Below are positions 34,903 through 48,642 of a stretch of 64,000 bases of DNA, piece by piece. The stretch comes from Dipetalonema caudispina (taxonomy: Eukaryota; Nematoda; Chromadorea; Rhabditida; Onchocercidae). The stretch covers positions 62,001 through 126,000 of the forward strand of contig JABVXV010000022.1 of the NCBI GenBank assembly GCA_013365325.1, read 5' to 3'. Numbering within the stretch: the stretch's first letter is position 1; each line of letters begins with the position of its first letter. A model generated the notes under the pieces. It saw nothing but the letters and a program-made list of their open reading frames with translations, did no database searches and was not told the origin of the DNA. The position numbers and the translations under genes were made by a program.

Positions 34903-37900
34903 CTACATTGTGCCTCTATGACTAGATAGATGCTCACTCTTACTTAGTATCCAGAATATGCTAACTTGATTACCGTTGAAACTCGTACTCTTCTCGTTTC
35001 TCCAGATGCCTTTGCATGTTTTGTAATTGCAATTGCTCCTTCTTCTACTACTAACTTACCCACCTCATATCTCATCAATTTCAGTTCTTTTCCTCTCTTC
35101 TTCAAACGTATCCTAGCGTGTACAACACGCTATATTCATTGCAACAAACTACATTTCGCATTTCGCATTTCACATTGATGTCCCCATTCATTCATTCATT
35201 TTCCAAATATCTAATCATTCACATTACACCACACTTTCTTTCAACTCACTATCGTGTTTTCATCAGTTTTAACCTCAAATTTGAGAAGGCAACAGCTCTC
35301 AAATACAAGTTGGATGCATCCGGCAGCTTTACAACTTATCAGTGTGCTAATATCATCATTACAGACATTATATTCATCGTTATCACTATGGTGATGTTCA
35401 TTACTATTCTCACACCAACATCGCTACAACATGTATTTAGAATTGTTAGTTCTAACAGGTACGTTAGCGTCAGTTGACAATTATGCGGAATTCGTATATA
35501 CGTAAATATAACAATTAATATTACACTGAAAATGAACTTCCTATTTTAGCTCTCGACAATATGAGTGTAATGAATAATAAATAAAGGAGGTCCTATCAGA
35601 ATTGGAGATTAAAATTGTAAAGATATTCTTGAATCAGAAAAGCATTCAGTCCAGAATAGAAAATCACAGTGATTCTGCTTGCCTTGCGTTGTTACTAAAG
35701 AGGTTTATCCTTCTAGATATTGCAAACGAAACTAGTTCCAGTTGAAATTAATTGTAGCTGTTCCTATCATTATACTTGTTTCATTTATTATCCCTAATCA
35801 ATCACTGAGTAAGCTTGAAACTAGAAAAAATTAAGATAAAATGAAACAAGCACAATTTTTTAAAAGTAATTCTGTTTTATGACCTAAATCAGTATTACGA
35901 AGCAAATACTTCATTTTATTGCATTCCCGCATTTTATCGTAATCAGAGTCTCTGTCATCAGGTACCACCTATAAGAACGATCACTACAAAGCAATTATAA
36001 GAACCCATCTTCAAAAAATATCGTTCATGAAATATAAAACCATTATTGGAATAGGAAACATTTGTTTCCGTTTAATCTGCTTCTTTTAATGATTTTTTGA
36101 TAAAATGATCACTGAAAAATGGATAAAACATTTTGTAACGAAGATAGAGAAACCGAAAGAAACCTATATTACAAATACATTTCGATCGATTTGATCTAAT
36201 TCAGACCATGGTTTATTTAATAGAACCAAAAGTTAAAAATGAATTAGCTGGGATTCTCTAAGATTATGGTAATTCCGCTGACAATTCCAAAGTATCCACA
36301 TTTTGAACTGATTAATCCAACAACACTAAACGTTGAAAAACTGCTGCTATTAAAATCTGATACTTTATACTATTACTGAGCGAATTTTCTGTAGGAAAGG
36401 AACCCTTTTGCGGCATATTCTCTAAAATCTTAAAGTCGATAGTTGGCTTGTCAAAGTGATATTTTATACTGAACATTTATATAAGCGCAGAAAATGAAGA
36501 ATGGAATGAGGAAGAAGTGAGTGCTATGTTCTATTTGATTAGGAAGAAGCATCAGCAATTTCGAATAGTCCTCAAGGTGACGATGTAATGGGAAAAGGAA
36601 AGCACTCTGTCATGCCCACTCGATCATTCTTAATTTAAGGCTTTTCTCACCATTTAAATACAGGAAAGAAAAATAAATGAGTAGACAAAAGTACGATTGA
36701 AAATGAACCACTCCAAATTTGCTTGAAATATGACTGACTAAAGCATTGAGAACCACTTAATTTTTACTAACGCATTTTTCCCATTTACAAATCCCATAAA
36801 AATTATCCATTAAAATTTGCATTTAAGTGATAGAGAAATTAAGACGTATGAAATGATTTCAAGTTAAATCAGCTCTTTTCCTGAATAGATATTGCGCATT
36901 AAAAGGCTACCAAATTTCCAGGTTTCAACAATTTGATTCAATTCGAGTAAAGAATTGATATTAGCGAATTGAAATTGGTGCCAATATAATCTTTCTTTTC
37001 TTATTTGCCCCTAAGCAGTTGAAATGAGCTGTGAAGTGATATAACTATGTGAAACAGGCGCTTCTTGAAGTGTGTTAATTTTGAGGCACAGTCACAGCAT
37101 ATATCCAACCCATTTTACTTTACAGTGGAAAAGAAACAAATTGAAGAATTAAAATACGAAAAAAGAAACGAATGCAAGAATTAACGTCCTGCAAAACATG
37201 TGCAATATTTTTGCTTGAAATATTCATTCATGATTTCATCTTCATGCATTTGTTCAAACAAATATTATGGGAATAATTTAAACGAGATGTCGTAATTCAT
37301 TGGACGATCATTGCATAATATCACAAGTGATAAGTAGGAATAATAGAAGCATCAAAGTTATGATGATGTTGATAATATTAGTGATAACTTGATAAAGTTG
37401 TATACTAAAGATTGACTATGACGAAGCAATCAAGTATAAAAATACGTTGAAGTTGTATGTATCGTAAAATAAAAAAAAATTAAAAATTTTTTGTAGCAAA
37501 ATTTTAGAGACATATATGTTTTACAGTAATAATATAACATAAAGAAAATCGTAGTAAGGTGCACTGTTTGGGTAACCGGCAAAGATTTCAAGATTTCGTT
37601 GAACTCAGAAGGCCAGTTGCACACAATTACCATGACAACCTCACCAAAACGGCTTTCTTTGTTGAACACTAAACTTCGATATCCCTCATTTACTTTCCCT
37701 TCATTCGTACTATTAACTTGTAAATCAATTAAAACTATTACTTTTGCCAGATGTAACAACAACAGATTTTCCGAAGAAAATTTATTCATGCTATGCAGTC
37801 TCTAACTTAAGCTTTGCAAGAATTTAATGCTCTAATTGCTTCCGAGATATAATACCATCGTAAGTGATGCTCAAACATTTCCCGTCACTTTTTTTTCTCC

Positions 37901-38011
37901 ATTTTTATTATTAATACTCAAAAACAAAGAAATCATCTAATACCATTAATTTAAAAATTCATTTTATAACTCATTTTATTAATCGATCATGTTACTTTGC
38001 CCATTCATTAC

Positions 38012-38124
38012 CTTTCTGATATCTTCTTTAAAGCCGTTAAGTTGTTTGAACGAGCCGGATCACTGCCGTACACTTCATGAATCATATCTTTTCTCCAAGT
38101 AATAATTTCATAGTTAGTATGAGT
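38012..38124 (-). other. Possible orphan exon, minus strand
   Basis: Between an AG (CTTAAAAG) and a good donor (AG|GTAATG) the frame reads EIITWRKDMIHEV, then YGSDPARSNNLTALKKISER, with no stop and a protein-like composition. No neighbouring exons were found to connect it in phase. The plus strand of the same bases also has a short open frame (FFKAVKLFERAGSLP), so the coding strand is uncertain. Confidence 0.25.
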
Positions 38125-38613
38125 CTTTTAAGCATAGCAACGAAACGAACTTATTTTTATGGACAAGTCATAAATGTATTTTTCCAAGTCCGGGTAATGT
38201 AAGGAACTAAGTTGAAGTGCTTTTAGCTATCAGCAAGTTACACTTATACTACAGACAAATATTAGCAATTAGCATGGTAACAACTGCTAGATTTCATCAC
38301 CGTAGGAATTAAAAGAACCGTAAAAATTCAAATTCAATGTGACATATGTTTATCAAACATATGATGCAAGTTGCGCTTTTATGAGATTTATGTGATGATG
38401 TAAGTGTGAGAAACATCTCATGTTACAGATGCTGTTAATAAAACTGGTCAAGATGAATTAATCAAAGTCTTGAGAATACAAAATAGCATTAAGATAGAGA
38501 TACTTGCAGTATCATCCATTTCATCAGAAAGGTATTGATGGGGTCGTGTATTTTAGGATTCTGCAAAAAAAAAGAGAAGAAAAAAAAAGCAGATATGTAT
38601 TACAGCATTACAG

Positions 38614-38802
38614 GGGTAATGGAGATTGTAGCAGCGATGACTGTCATCGTTATTCATGCATTATTGGATATGGATCTTTCAATGAAGACAGGATATACTG
38701 CGCTTGCGAAATGTGTTGTGGTCAGCCAACGGCAAAAACAACAAACTGAATTATCTGGCGAAGAAAGCAGTGAAGCAACTGATCAGAAGAAAACGAATGG
38801 TG
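38614..38802 (+). other. Possible orphan exon, plus strand
   Basis: After ATTACAG a frame reads VMEIVAAMTVIVIHALLDMD, then a helical and Gln/Glu/Lys-rich stretch (SQRQKQQTELSGEESSEA), up to a possible donor AATG|GTGCAG. A competing Cys-rich frame overlaps it. No partner exons were identified, so this is only a candidate. Confidence 0.2.
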
Positions 38803-40268
38803 CAGAAAAGCAAATCATTACTTTTTTTCCAACTAAAATTACGACTTTTAGCCATTCTTACGAGAGAAATGGAGGATATTGAAAACATGACATAAAAGTA
38901 AAATCCAGCTATCATGGAAGTATTGGTGATAGAAACTTTCTGCTCAATCAAAAATTAATTCTTACATCTTTGCACCACTATCTGATCTTTATCATATTTT
39001 TCTCATCAACTGTTAACAATTGAGGCAAGAAGATATATACTACCTAGTAGTATTTCTTATCTTATAAGATTCCAATAACTTCAGCATAATTCAACAATGC
39101 AACAGCTATACAAAAAAGGAAACGGGAGATGTGAGGAAAGTAGGGCTTAGTGCCTTTCTTTTGATTTTCCAATATATGATGGCTTGACTTCTGGAGGATA
39201 CTTAAGTTCAAACATTTGCATTTGCAGAGAGAATGTAGCAGCATTTCGTTAAATATTCAAAAATTTCGATTTATAAATAGCACAATGTTTACATTCTCCC
39301 TTATTCACAGAAATGACGTAAATTTAAAATTGACAATCCATGTGTTTTTCAATGATCTCCGTTCTCTAAAAACGGTAATTTTTAGTAGTCAAACACAGAA
39401 ATTATTAAGGATATCATTTGAATTCATAGTATTATGAAATTTTCTGTTATGCATATATGCGTATTGGATATATATAAATTAATTATATGTGAGTGTATGT
39501 GACGGGAATAAGGATTTACAGAAAAATGAGATGTATAATTCACTTCAAACATTATAATAATCGAAAATGCATTGCAAAAGCTGTCTGCAATAGATCTCAA
39601 ATTTTATTCCAAACAAATGAACAACTTAGAAGCATTTATTCGACTAAAAATAAGCATTTGATTTCTAAAAGATATATTACAATGAAAGAATCAGTTTTGG
39701 AATAAATAATGAAATTTAAAAGCTTATTGCTCCATCCTTTTTTGACTTAGCATACATTTATAATGGACAGATCGAATAAATGAAGTGATTTGCTGATTAG
39801 TATATTATCAGTTTGCTTAAATACATTTTTGAGCAACTCACTTCGTTACAGAATTACGCCGTACTACGCTGAATGTTTACGTGATTCTAATATTAACTTT
39901 ATTATTTCCATGTTTTCAATTCGTGTGGTTTATTATTTCTTTCTTTGCTTTTCAGAAAGTATAATATGGGTAACAACCACAACTCCATGTTATTATTGTG
40001 ATCATGGTCATTTGCGTGATCGGTACGAAGACCAATACCAAATTATAGCCACCAGTAAATCTGAATATTTTTCATGTATTGTAGTCGGTTAAAATAACCC
40101 AGCGGTATCCTAATTGATAATGGTACTAAAAGTAGTCAACGGTTACCACGATTACTCTCCATAGTGCCCATACATGGCTATTTTCGATGTGTGTTGTGTT
40201 AGAAGTGACTAATACCGTACTAAAATGACCATTTTAAAATATGATTGGTTCTGACATAATCAATCGTA

Positions 40269-40849
40269 ATGGTGACAGTAAGTAGAAAACAGCATACTGT
40301 CTACTATTCAACGAGGGCATTGTCAAAGAATTATTTCTCGTTAACGATACTACAACTATATTTCTTACTGATTACAGCACTAAATGCGGATGATAAGAAA
40401 ACAGTCGAAAATATTGTCGATGGACAAAAGCAATGGCAAAAAGTTATCATTGAGGCGATGAAAATGCAACGGGCAAAGCATTATAAGCAATCGCTTAACT
40501 TGCAACACAGGCCAGTTATCGAGGATGATGATAGTCAGAATGTTGATGTTCAGGTCTGTCATCTTTTTTTAGACCAAATATAAATAAGTGTAACGTTAAA
40601 GATGGACATCTATGAGGTGAAGTTAAAGGTTAAATGACGAAAGAAGAAAGTAATGAACATAAAGGAGCGACCGATTCGCTATTATCTGTGTTTTCATAGC
40701 TCATCTAATTTTATTCAACATTTGTAGATAATCCACCACGACTAATTGTACATGTATCTGAAACGATTATGCATAATTATAGTGGTATAGAATCCTTGCA
40801 CGTTATAGTCTAAGTTGGATATTATGTATGTGAGTGTATGTGTGTGTAT

Positions 40850-40893
<44 letters not shown>

Positions 40894-43800
40894 AATAATG
40901 ACTGAAGCACATTTAAATAGCGTCATAGCATATAAGCATCTATGAATTGAATGAAAATCAATGAAAGCCTAGCTGACTATAATAGACCCAAGGAGGATAC
41001 TAAGCCTTGACCTGTTTGATGGATCTCAACAGCTGATAATATTGTTGTCTTTAAAAAAAGTTGCTTGTAACTAAAACCTATTTAGAAATTGCTACATTGT
41101 TGTTAATGATAACGGTATGGTACGGTAATGTGATAGTGATTATAATAACGATGATAATGGGGTTGACAATATAGCAGGAGATATGATAACAGTGTTAGTA
41201 ACTCTGAGCTATTCCTTCACTGTAAAAATGCATCAACATTTCATATATCTAAAATATCACTTAAAATAGAGCACGAAATATGTTAAACAGATTTCTACAA
41301 ACAAAACACGATAACTGTCATCATGGAAAAACGATCATCATTGTTGCATGTTTCAAAGTTGGGGAAAGATAATTTTTCGATGAAGAAAAGATTACTTTAG
41401 CTAGAAGTATGTAAAATAGGGAAAAAAATTATTAAATTTGAAGAAAGCATTGAAAAAAGGACGTTTGAGACAACGATAAATTAGATTCAACAGATTACTA
41501 CCACGTGGCAATGAGGGTAATTTTATTTGTAATACAAACAGTTGTGTCGGCATACGACTAAAGAGCCAGTTGTTTCTTCTCACAACTTTTATTGTATCAT
41601 AGATTGATGAAAACTGGCAAATAATGCATAGTAATGCAAACATAACAACCTAACAGCTAAGTTGATGGAATTTCGGAAGCTTAGAAGTTAGAATAATTCA
41701 AGAGGTACACTGGATCAAAGCGTGAAATGAATTATATTTTTTGAGTGAATTGACGATGTGAATAACTAAAAGTTCGGCAAAAGAACTCCACTTGTCACAA
41801 TTTCCACCATTTGCTATCATTTTACTCATAATTTTCTAAAAGAAAAGTGTCAACATAATATGATACCTAGTGGATGTATTTTGATTGCTTCTTGTCGAAA
41901 ACAATAAGTATATGAGTGAAGAATGCTTTTGATAGAACTCATTTAGTAGTCCACCTGATGAATTGATAGTAAAGCTTATCAAATCCATTGTAATTGATGA
42001 TAAAGACAAGCCAGTTATATTTTCTTCTGTTTAGACAGTCATCAGTATCCCAATTCATGAGATGTAAATTACATAAAAGTTATAGTATGACCCAAAATTG
42101 ATCAGTAAAAGAATTCAAATAATGTTGAATTTTCAGATACTTAAAACGCATTGCTCTACACGAACATGTACGCAGATATTTGTTGTGCTTTACAATGATG
42201 AGCCAATTCCTGCAGAGGTTAAACTTTCATTTACTTTAACATTATCGGTATCAATGATTTGTGTGACAGTTTCTTGAAATGAACTGGAAGAGAGGGGAAA
42301 ATGCAAGGGCAACAATCTTTGTTGAGGACAGATACTGTAATTTAACATTCAAAGAAAATCTTTGTTATAAATTTTATTCAAAAAATTGTAATTGAGCTAC
42401 TTGATTCTTCTTAAGATCTATCGTAGTGCTGAAAATTCTTTTTCTTCTTTGACACAATGTGCAACTTTATGAGATCCGATGTTCATAAAAGAGATAACAA
42501 TATTAAATCTTTGTTATGACCATAAATGTTTCTTAAGAATCTTTAATTCTTATACAAATGCTTTTATGCTTGTCTTTTAAGTAATGGCATTCTCATTACA
42601 GATTGTCGTATCAGATTTGTCACTTTTATCTCTTTCTCGGATATCTGCACGACTAGGAATTCCGGTTGAATCAATAACAAGTACAGATTACAACTATTCT
42701 TGTTTATCTTAATCATTTTTTTTCCTGTTCCATTAGTAGATGTCTGTTTTTGTGCCATCCCATTCTTCGTTCATTTATTTCTGGTTTTTTAAAGTTCACA
42801 TACTTGTGATTTACATGCAAATGGATATCTCTTGATACAGAGATATGTTATTTCTATTCAAAAAACCAATGTTTTTTCTTAGTTTGCCGAAATTCCGCTT
42901 GTCAAGTAGGACATGAAATTTCAATTTTTATCAGTATACAAACTTGTTTCCTGAAAATGCATTCCTTTTTTTCAGCATCATTACCGGTTGGTGATGATAA
43001 ATCACAATGGTGGATTGTAGGTAAGTGTAAAAGATTTATTTTTTAGCTAAAGAAATCACACAGTCAGTACAGCGAATATTTTGCAAGATCAGTTTGTTTG
43101 TAATGCATGCGGTATGAAAGTATTTTCCTTGAAAATATACTTTGATGAAAGAAGTTATGGTAACGATTTTTTTTTTTTTTTTCTGTAAAAATTCTCTGAG
43201 CTGAATATGGAGGTAGCAAAGCTGATAACAGCAAATACACTTTGTGGGAAAGTGAAACAAATAATGTATTTCACCTTGAAAATTTAAATTCTACTGATAT
43301 TTAAATTGTACTGATAATAATGGCTAGAAGTAACGGACGGAAATATTTTTTGACTAATAAATAGCTACAGGAGAAGGAATTGAATACATATAACGTTAAC
43401 AAGTATGTTTTCAATAATAATGAAAGTTGAATAGCTTTTCCATAACGAGATTATGAATTCAAATATTTAGTTTAAATTCTAGCTGTGGTAATTGGTGTAG
43501 CTGCTGGTATCATTGCTGCAGGATGGCTTTGTTTATTTGTCTATTACAACAGCTGTGGTCGACCGTATACCACTACTGCCGAAAAACCTCTCATACATAC
43601 TATTTTTTTAAAAGATCAATTCATTCAAACTGCCGATAATGACAATGGAGGCAAATACTTTGACGTTCAACCACGGGTTACTGAAAGTAACAAAAAGAAG
43701 TGGTATAACGTTTCTTGGTTTATATTGTCTTAGATTCTAAACATGCCGAGAAATTTGTCATACATATCATTCATTCTTCTAAACGATAATTTTTGTAGAA

Positions 43801-44533
43801 ATGTCAAGTTGAAATTGAACTTTGAATGATTAAATCAACATATATATGTCTGCATATTTTATTATTATAGTCTCAAAACGGTATCCATTGAAAATGACGC
43901 ATCAAACAGACCGCAAAAAGCAGTGGAGGATGCTTCAGTAGAAGGTAATGATTTGAGAATGATGAAAACTAAATAAAAGGATTTTTTGAAAAGATTTAGA
44001 CATATTGGCTTTCAGATGTTGTATCGGAGGCAACGGCAGTAATTGCATCAACAAGCATCAGTAAGGTCACCACCACGGATACTGACCAGCAATTCGATTA
44101 TCCAATCAGTATCATAACCAGACCAAGTCTGATTTTTTTCATATTATACACTCGTTGTAGTAATGCATTTTACAGCGAAGGATATATTAGCACTTCTTTT
44201 ACATAAATTAAAATCTTGTACGGCGATAATTGCAGGAAGAAGAGAAGATTTGCGTATTCATAAGTTGGAATCTCTGAGAGATATATCAGTGCCTACAATG
44301 AAGGAAATTTGTATGGAGGTAATGTTTTATAAAGTTTGTAAACCTCCATACAAATGAATTCTCACCTTCTTTTATTTCTATATTTAAAAAAAAGAAGCCA
44401 AAACTATTTAGTTGGTATAGTTCATGTTCAGGAAAAACTACATCCACATCCAATCCCACCAACAGCATCCGGTATTTTGGAAGTTAGAAGTCTTACTGAA
44501 CAGATGTATCGCAATCCAATGAATTGTCTCTAA
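40269..44533 (+). CDS. Single-pass type I membrane protein of unknown function
   Basis: Not recognised. Exons: 40269-40553, 42137-42217, 42602-42680, 42976-43020, 43483-43702, 43871-43944, 44016-44126, 44176-44318, 44432-44533; phases agree and give 379 aa. Residues about 21-40 are a hydrophobic secretion signal after a basic leader (ILQLYFLLITALNA). A small extracellular part follows with two Cys (THCSTRTCTQIFVVLY) and a sequence LSRISARLGIPVESI. One membrane helix at about 158-183 (WWIVAVVIGVAAGIIAAG). The cytoplasmic tail has SNKKK, a Thr/Ser stretch, and a helical end (KDILALLLHKLKS). Alternative: exon 7 can read through 44127 to a stop at 44213. The start ATG has no upstream in-frame stop check beyond the local region, so a further 5' exon is possible. 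A large intron 1 (1.6 kb) holds a TG microsatellite. Confidence 0.65.
40827..40889. repeat. (TG)n microsatellite
   Basis: A TG dinucleotide run with TATG interruptions at its 5' side and about 17 uninterrupted TG units at the 3' side. It lies in the first intron of the membrane-protein gene. Confidence 0.92.
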
Positions 44534-45488
44534 ATTATCGTCCAAACTGAATTCTTGGGATGAAAATGGATTTCTACTTCAATTAGCAGTAGTTGCTCAG
44601 CAGTAAACGGTAAAGAATATAATGGTTTATTATAGGAACCATACAACATAATTTCTGCCGAGTGCCTTTCTCCATGCTCTTTTGTCCATTCTCAAATTTG
44701 TTAATTACTCAGTAATTTCATCAAGCACTTTTAGGTCAGCAAAAATGAAAAACGTTTTAGAAATATGAAAATAATTTAATGTTTCGGTTCAATTTATTAT
44801 TTCGTTTATCGATTATATTTTTGATGATGTTACAGCAAGGTGTTTTATTTTTTTTTTTTTTTTTTTTTTTTCTTATGATATAGTAAACCTGCACCGAATT
44901 AATTACGAAACCAATGAGTAATCAGTGAAATCGATACAGTCAAAAATAATGGGAATAATTTAAGAGACACAAGCACTTCATTAGAATAGGCAGTGAAAGA
45001 TATGCAATAATCTTATTGATATATGTAACTATAAAAGAATTTTACTCTAAATGATAAAAAGGCACGGTTGTTTGTGATGAAATGCTGTTGTCCATGAAAG
45101 ACCACAATAATAAGTGAAATGAATTTATATAAAACATAAAAATGAGCTCGATTTTACAATTATGAATAGACTACTTGAAAAAAGCTAAAATACAAAACAT
45201 ATCTATATGGTACGAATTTTTATAATTCATCAATTCTATTTTTGAAACACAATTTGTATCAATTAATGGAACTATTGCTGATAAAATTTTTGTTCCATAG
45301 ATAAGTAAATAATGGAACTGGGAGAAGGAAAAAAAAAAACAAAAAAACAAATTGCTTGTCGCTTATTTTTGCGTGGTACTTACACAGATAAAGGACCTCA
45401 AAAGAGGTCGACGGCCTAACGACCATTACTTGACTACTGTCCACGACGAGACAGTATTTAGACAAAATACGAACAACGAACAATTCAG
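44534..45488. other. Convergent intergenic region, membrane protein and ETS gene
   Basis: 955 bases between two stop codons facing each other. It contains a T homopolymer at 44848-44871 and A tracts near 45329-45347. No exon is seen; both 3' UTRs end here. Confidence 0.6.
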
Positions 45489-48400
45489 TTACAAGTTATA
45501 TGGAGGAAGGAACTTGTAAACAAGGCGTTGCTTCTTCTCTGGTTTTTGAATGATACCTTTCTTGTAATACTGTCGCAACGATCGTGATAATTTATCATAA
45601 TTCATCTGGGCTCGATTCTTGCGTTGACCCCAAAAACGAGCTAAGTGGTGCGACGATTCTATTTTGAAAGTCCCTGAAATTGCACATTGGTTTCAATTCT
45701 ATTTCACTTTTTTCCTCGCATTTTCCTTGATTCGATTTAAATTTGCAATTTTCTTTATTTAAAACAAGCTGAGAATTATACAGCTAAAAATAATACCTTC
45801 CTGCCTATCAACCCATCTAACACATGAGCTATACTGCTTCGGATGGTCCAGTAACTCGCGGATGAAATGCCAAAGATGCACTGTGCCGGAATGTCGTGGG
45901 AATTGCGGTGTGCCTGTTTGTCGCGCATCAATGACAGTCCCATCAATAGTATTTACTTCAATTTATATAAATTAAATTTCTTAAGACCTAAGATCCGATT
46001 TGTGAAAGTTGAATTATTCATTCGCCAATCAACACTTTTTATAAGTTTTGTCACGATTATGTAATGCCATAGTTCATTTTTTTATTCGGTTGAACTTCTG
46101 AAATCATTTTTTAGATTTTACCATCATTCATTGAAGAGCCATTGGAGGATATTTCAGAATCGCTTGGGCTCGGTAAAATTCCGATTCCAGCAGCCTGAGC
46201 TGATGCATAGTATTGTTGTTGAACGGTAGCATTTCCAAGAAGAGTTCCTTCTTGGGATACATTTTGATATGTACCTAAGATTTATAAAATCTTGTTAGTT
46301 AAAAAGAATTTCGAAAAGTTGTCGGAATGTTTCTCAAAAAAAACAGCTTTTGTCAGTTATATAGCCGAATTTTGTATTTACATAGGCGTAGAAAATACAG
46401 TGAATGCTTTTATTTTCCAGCTCAGAAAAATCCAAAAATGTCTTAGTGTAAACAAAAGAAAATGATTAAATTTTGATAATGAAAACTGTTGCTATAATCA
46501 TTTACTATTAGGATAACAGTTCATGCCAATAGCCGCATCGGTGTTGCTTGGATTGAAATTATTTAAATAATCCTGCGCAGAAGTTAGTAATTCTCCTTGT
46601 TCTGTTACATTTAACGCCAATGGAGAGGGATTCATCTTGAAATATTCTTATGTTTATGAATAAAAATTTAGTTTAAAAGTAGAAAAGTTGCACTGGAAAG
46701 TTACGTCTGCTAATTTGATCTTTTTTTTGTTTTTGGTAATTATGAGATGATTTTTATCTAATTGAATAGCAGATAAGGGTGAGTGTTAAAAATGATCTGA
46801 TCTAATTAACAATCTTCCATCTTCAGTCATCATTCACATATAATATCAGTTAAAAAGCTTGCAAGAAAATAAAGTATGCAACAAACAAATTATTGCTGTT
46901 ATGTTGCTGCAAATGTGAAATGAATTTATAGATTTAAACATTGAAATTAAACCTGCTCACTTAAACTACTTGACTTCAAATGAATTTATCCAACAAATGT
47001 GATATAAGAAACATACCCAATATTGTGAGGAACGACTGCAGTTTTGAGTTACTTGTGAAGTGCCTTGATTATTTCCGCTATTATTATTATTATTATTGTT
47101 ATTATTATTTTGCTGGCTGTATGAATCATATGCTGAAAAAGAAACAAAAAAAAAAAAAAAAAAAAAAAAAAAAACGCAGAAATTTCAAGCGATAGTTAAG
47201 CTATCGTCGCCAAGAATATTTATAAAGTTTCAAATATCCTGCTAACCAACCAGTTTTCCATAATTGTAGTTGTGCATGCAACGTATCACCACCTTCTGGT
47301 GCTCGAATCATGAAGTCATCCTGTGTCATCGATAGCAGAGTACGCCCGTTCATATATAATTGTCGCGGTGGAGGAAGTTGAAATTGTACGCACATTTCAG
47401 ACATCCAGCGGGCACTATGCTCCGCACTCCAAGCTTGCGGATCTTCAAATTTTGTTGTTTGACAAATGGAAAAATTTTAATTTTCACATGATTTTAGCTT
47501 TGAAATAAATCCTTTTATGACACATTTGAGTCTAATGAATATTTGATAGTAATTGCAAAAGTAAAAGAAATTCCTATCTGATTTCATTTCTATTCCACAT
47601 TTAATCCATTTTAATATTCAAAAATTTCTTATCTACCAAATTCAATCGATATGTTTCAACATCGTATAAAATTGAAGATAGCAGTTTCGCTGGGAAATAC
47701 GGCGAAGTTTGGAACCGATGGATTCAAGTAAATAGTGAGAAAAAGGAGAGGAGACTGAGACAGTACATAATTAAACTTATTATGCAAGAAATATTTTTTT
47801 TTTTTCATCATCTGATTTCCGATGATATTCCGTTAAAGGAATGGGAAAGGCAGCAGAAATATCAACAGATGATGTCCACCTGGATGAGGTCAATGGCTAT
47901 GTATACCTAATCCAAGAAATAAGTAAGCATGTTGGTTTTCAACTGTGTGATATTATAACTTCTATGGATTATTGACATTCAAATTCGCATAATTATGTTG
48001 GTTAAAAATGCATATTTATGCAGCATTTTTTAAAATCAGAAGTGATAAACAAGGAGGAAACAGTATCATTCGATTTCAATACAGTCTAAATGAAAAAGTA
48101 TCAGTAAAATGAGATGGGAAAATTAAAATGGTTAATGTGGAATCAAGAAATCAAGGAGGGAAGTTGACTATGAAAACAGCCCATAGTGAGCAGATGGGGA
48201 ATAGGTAAGTGAGGAGATATCACAGGTAAATCAACATCTGTCCATTCATAGTGATTCTGGTTTACCTACTAAGAAAGTCCAACCCACAATCACGCAATCA
48301 TACCCGTAATTCATATCTCCAAACCAAGTCACGACCTTTGAAGATCGCCTAAAAAGGTACTTGGCAATCTTGGTCAGGTGTTCGAGCAGTGGGTTTGACC

Positions 48401-48603
48401 CGTAAACAATGTTATACAGCAGCTGCTTATCGAATGCCATCGATAAACAGCAGTCTTCTAATCATTAAGAATGCAGCTGTTATAGCTACTTGTACTGTAA
48501 CGAATTACAAATAAAGTTAGCATTACTGCAAAATATACAATAGAAAATTGAAGTTTTGTTTAGAAAAAAAAAAAAAAAAAAAAACTAATTTCCTTTGCGT
48601 TTC

Positions 48604-48642
<39 letters not shown>

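Larger units (their letters stand above)
33531..40268. other. Gene-poor region between the mariner relic and the membrane-protein gene
   Basis: About 6.7 kb with a CTA microsatellite, homopolymer tracts, and two weak exon-like segments (38012-38124 minus, 38614-38802 plus) listed separately. The minus frame 37430-37789 (119 codons) and plus frames at 34966-35477 show no domains or consistent splice sites. No RNA gene is recognised. Confidence 0.5.

Noticed and set aside
37430..37789. 119-codon minus-strand frame
   Set aside because: The middle part looks somewhat protein-like, but the ends are low-complexity Phe/Tyr/Leu and no acceptor or donor links it in phase to the nearby candidate exon.
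48246..48440. 64-codon minus-strand frame with WFGDMNY, reminiscent of inositol polyphosphate 5-phosphatases
   Set aside because: Only one short motif resembles the family; it lies in an ETS-gene intron, and no other motif of that family is present.
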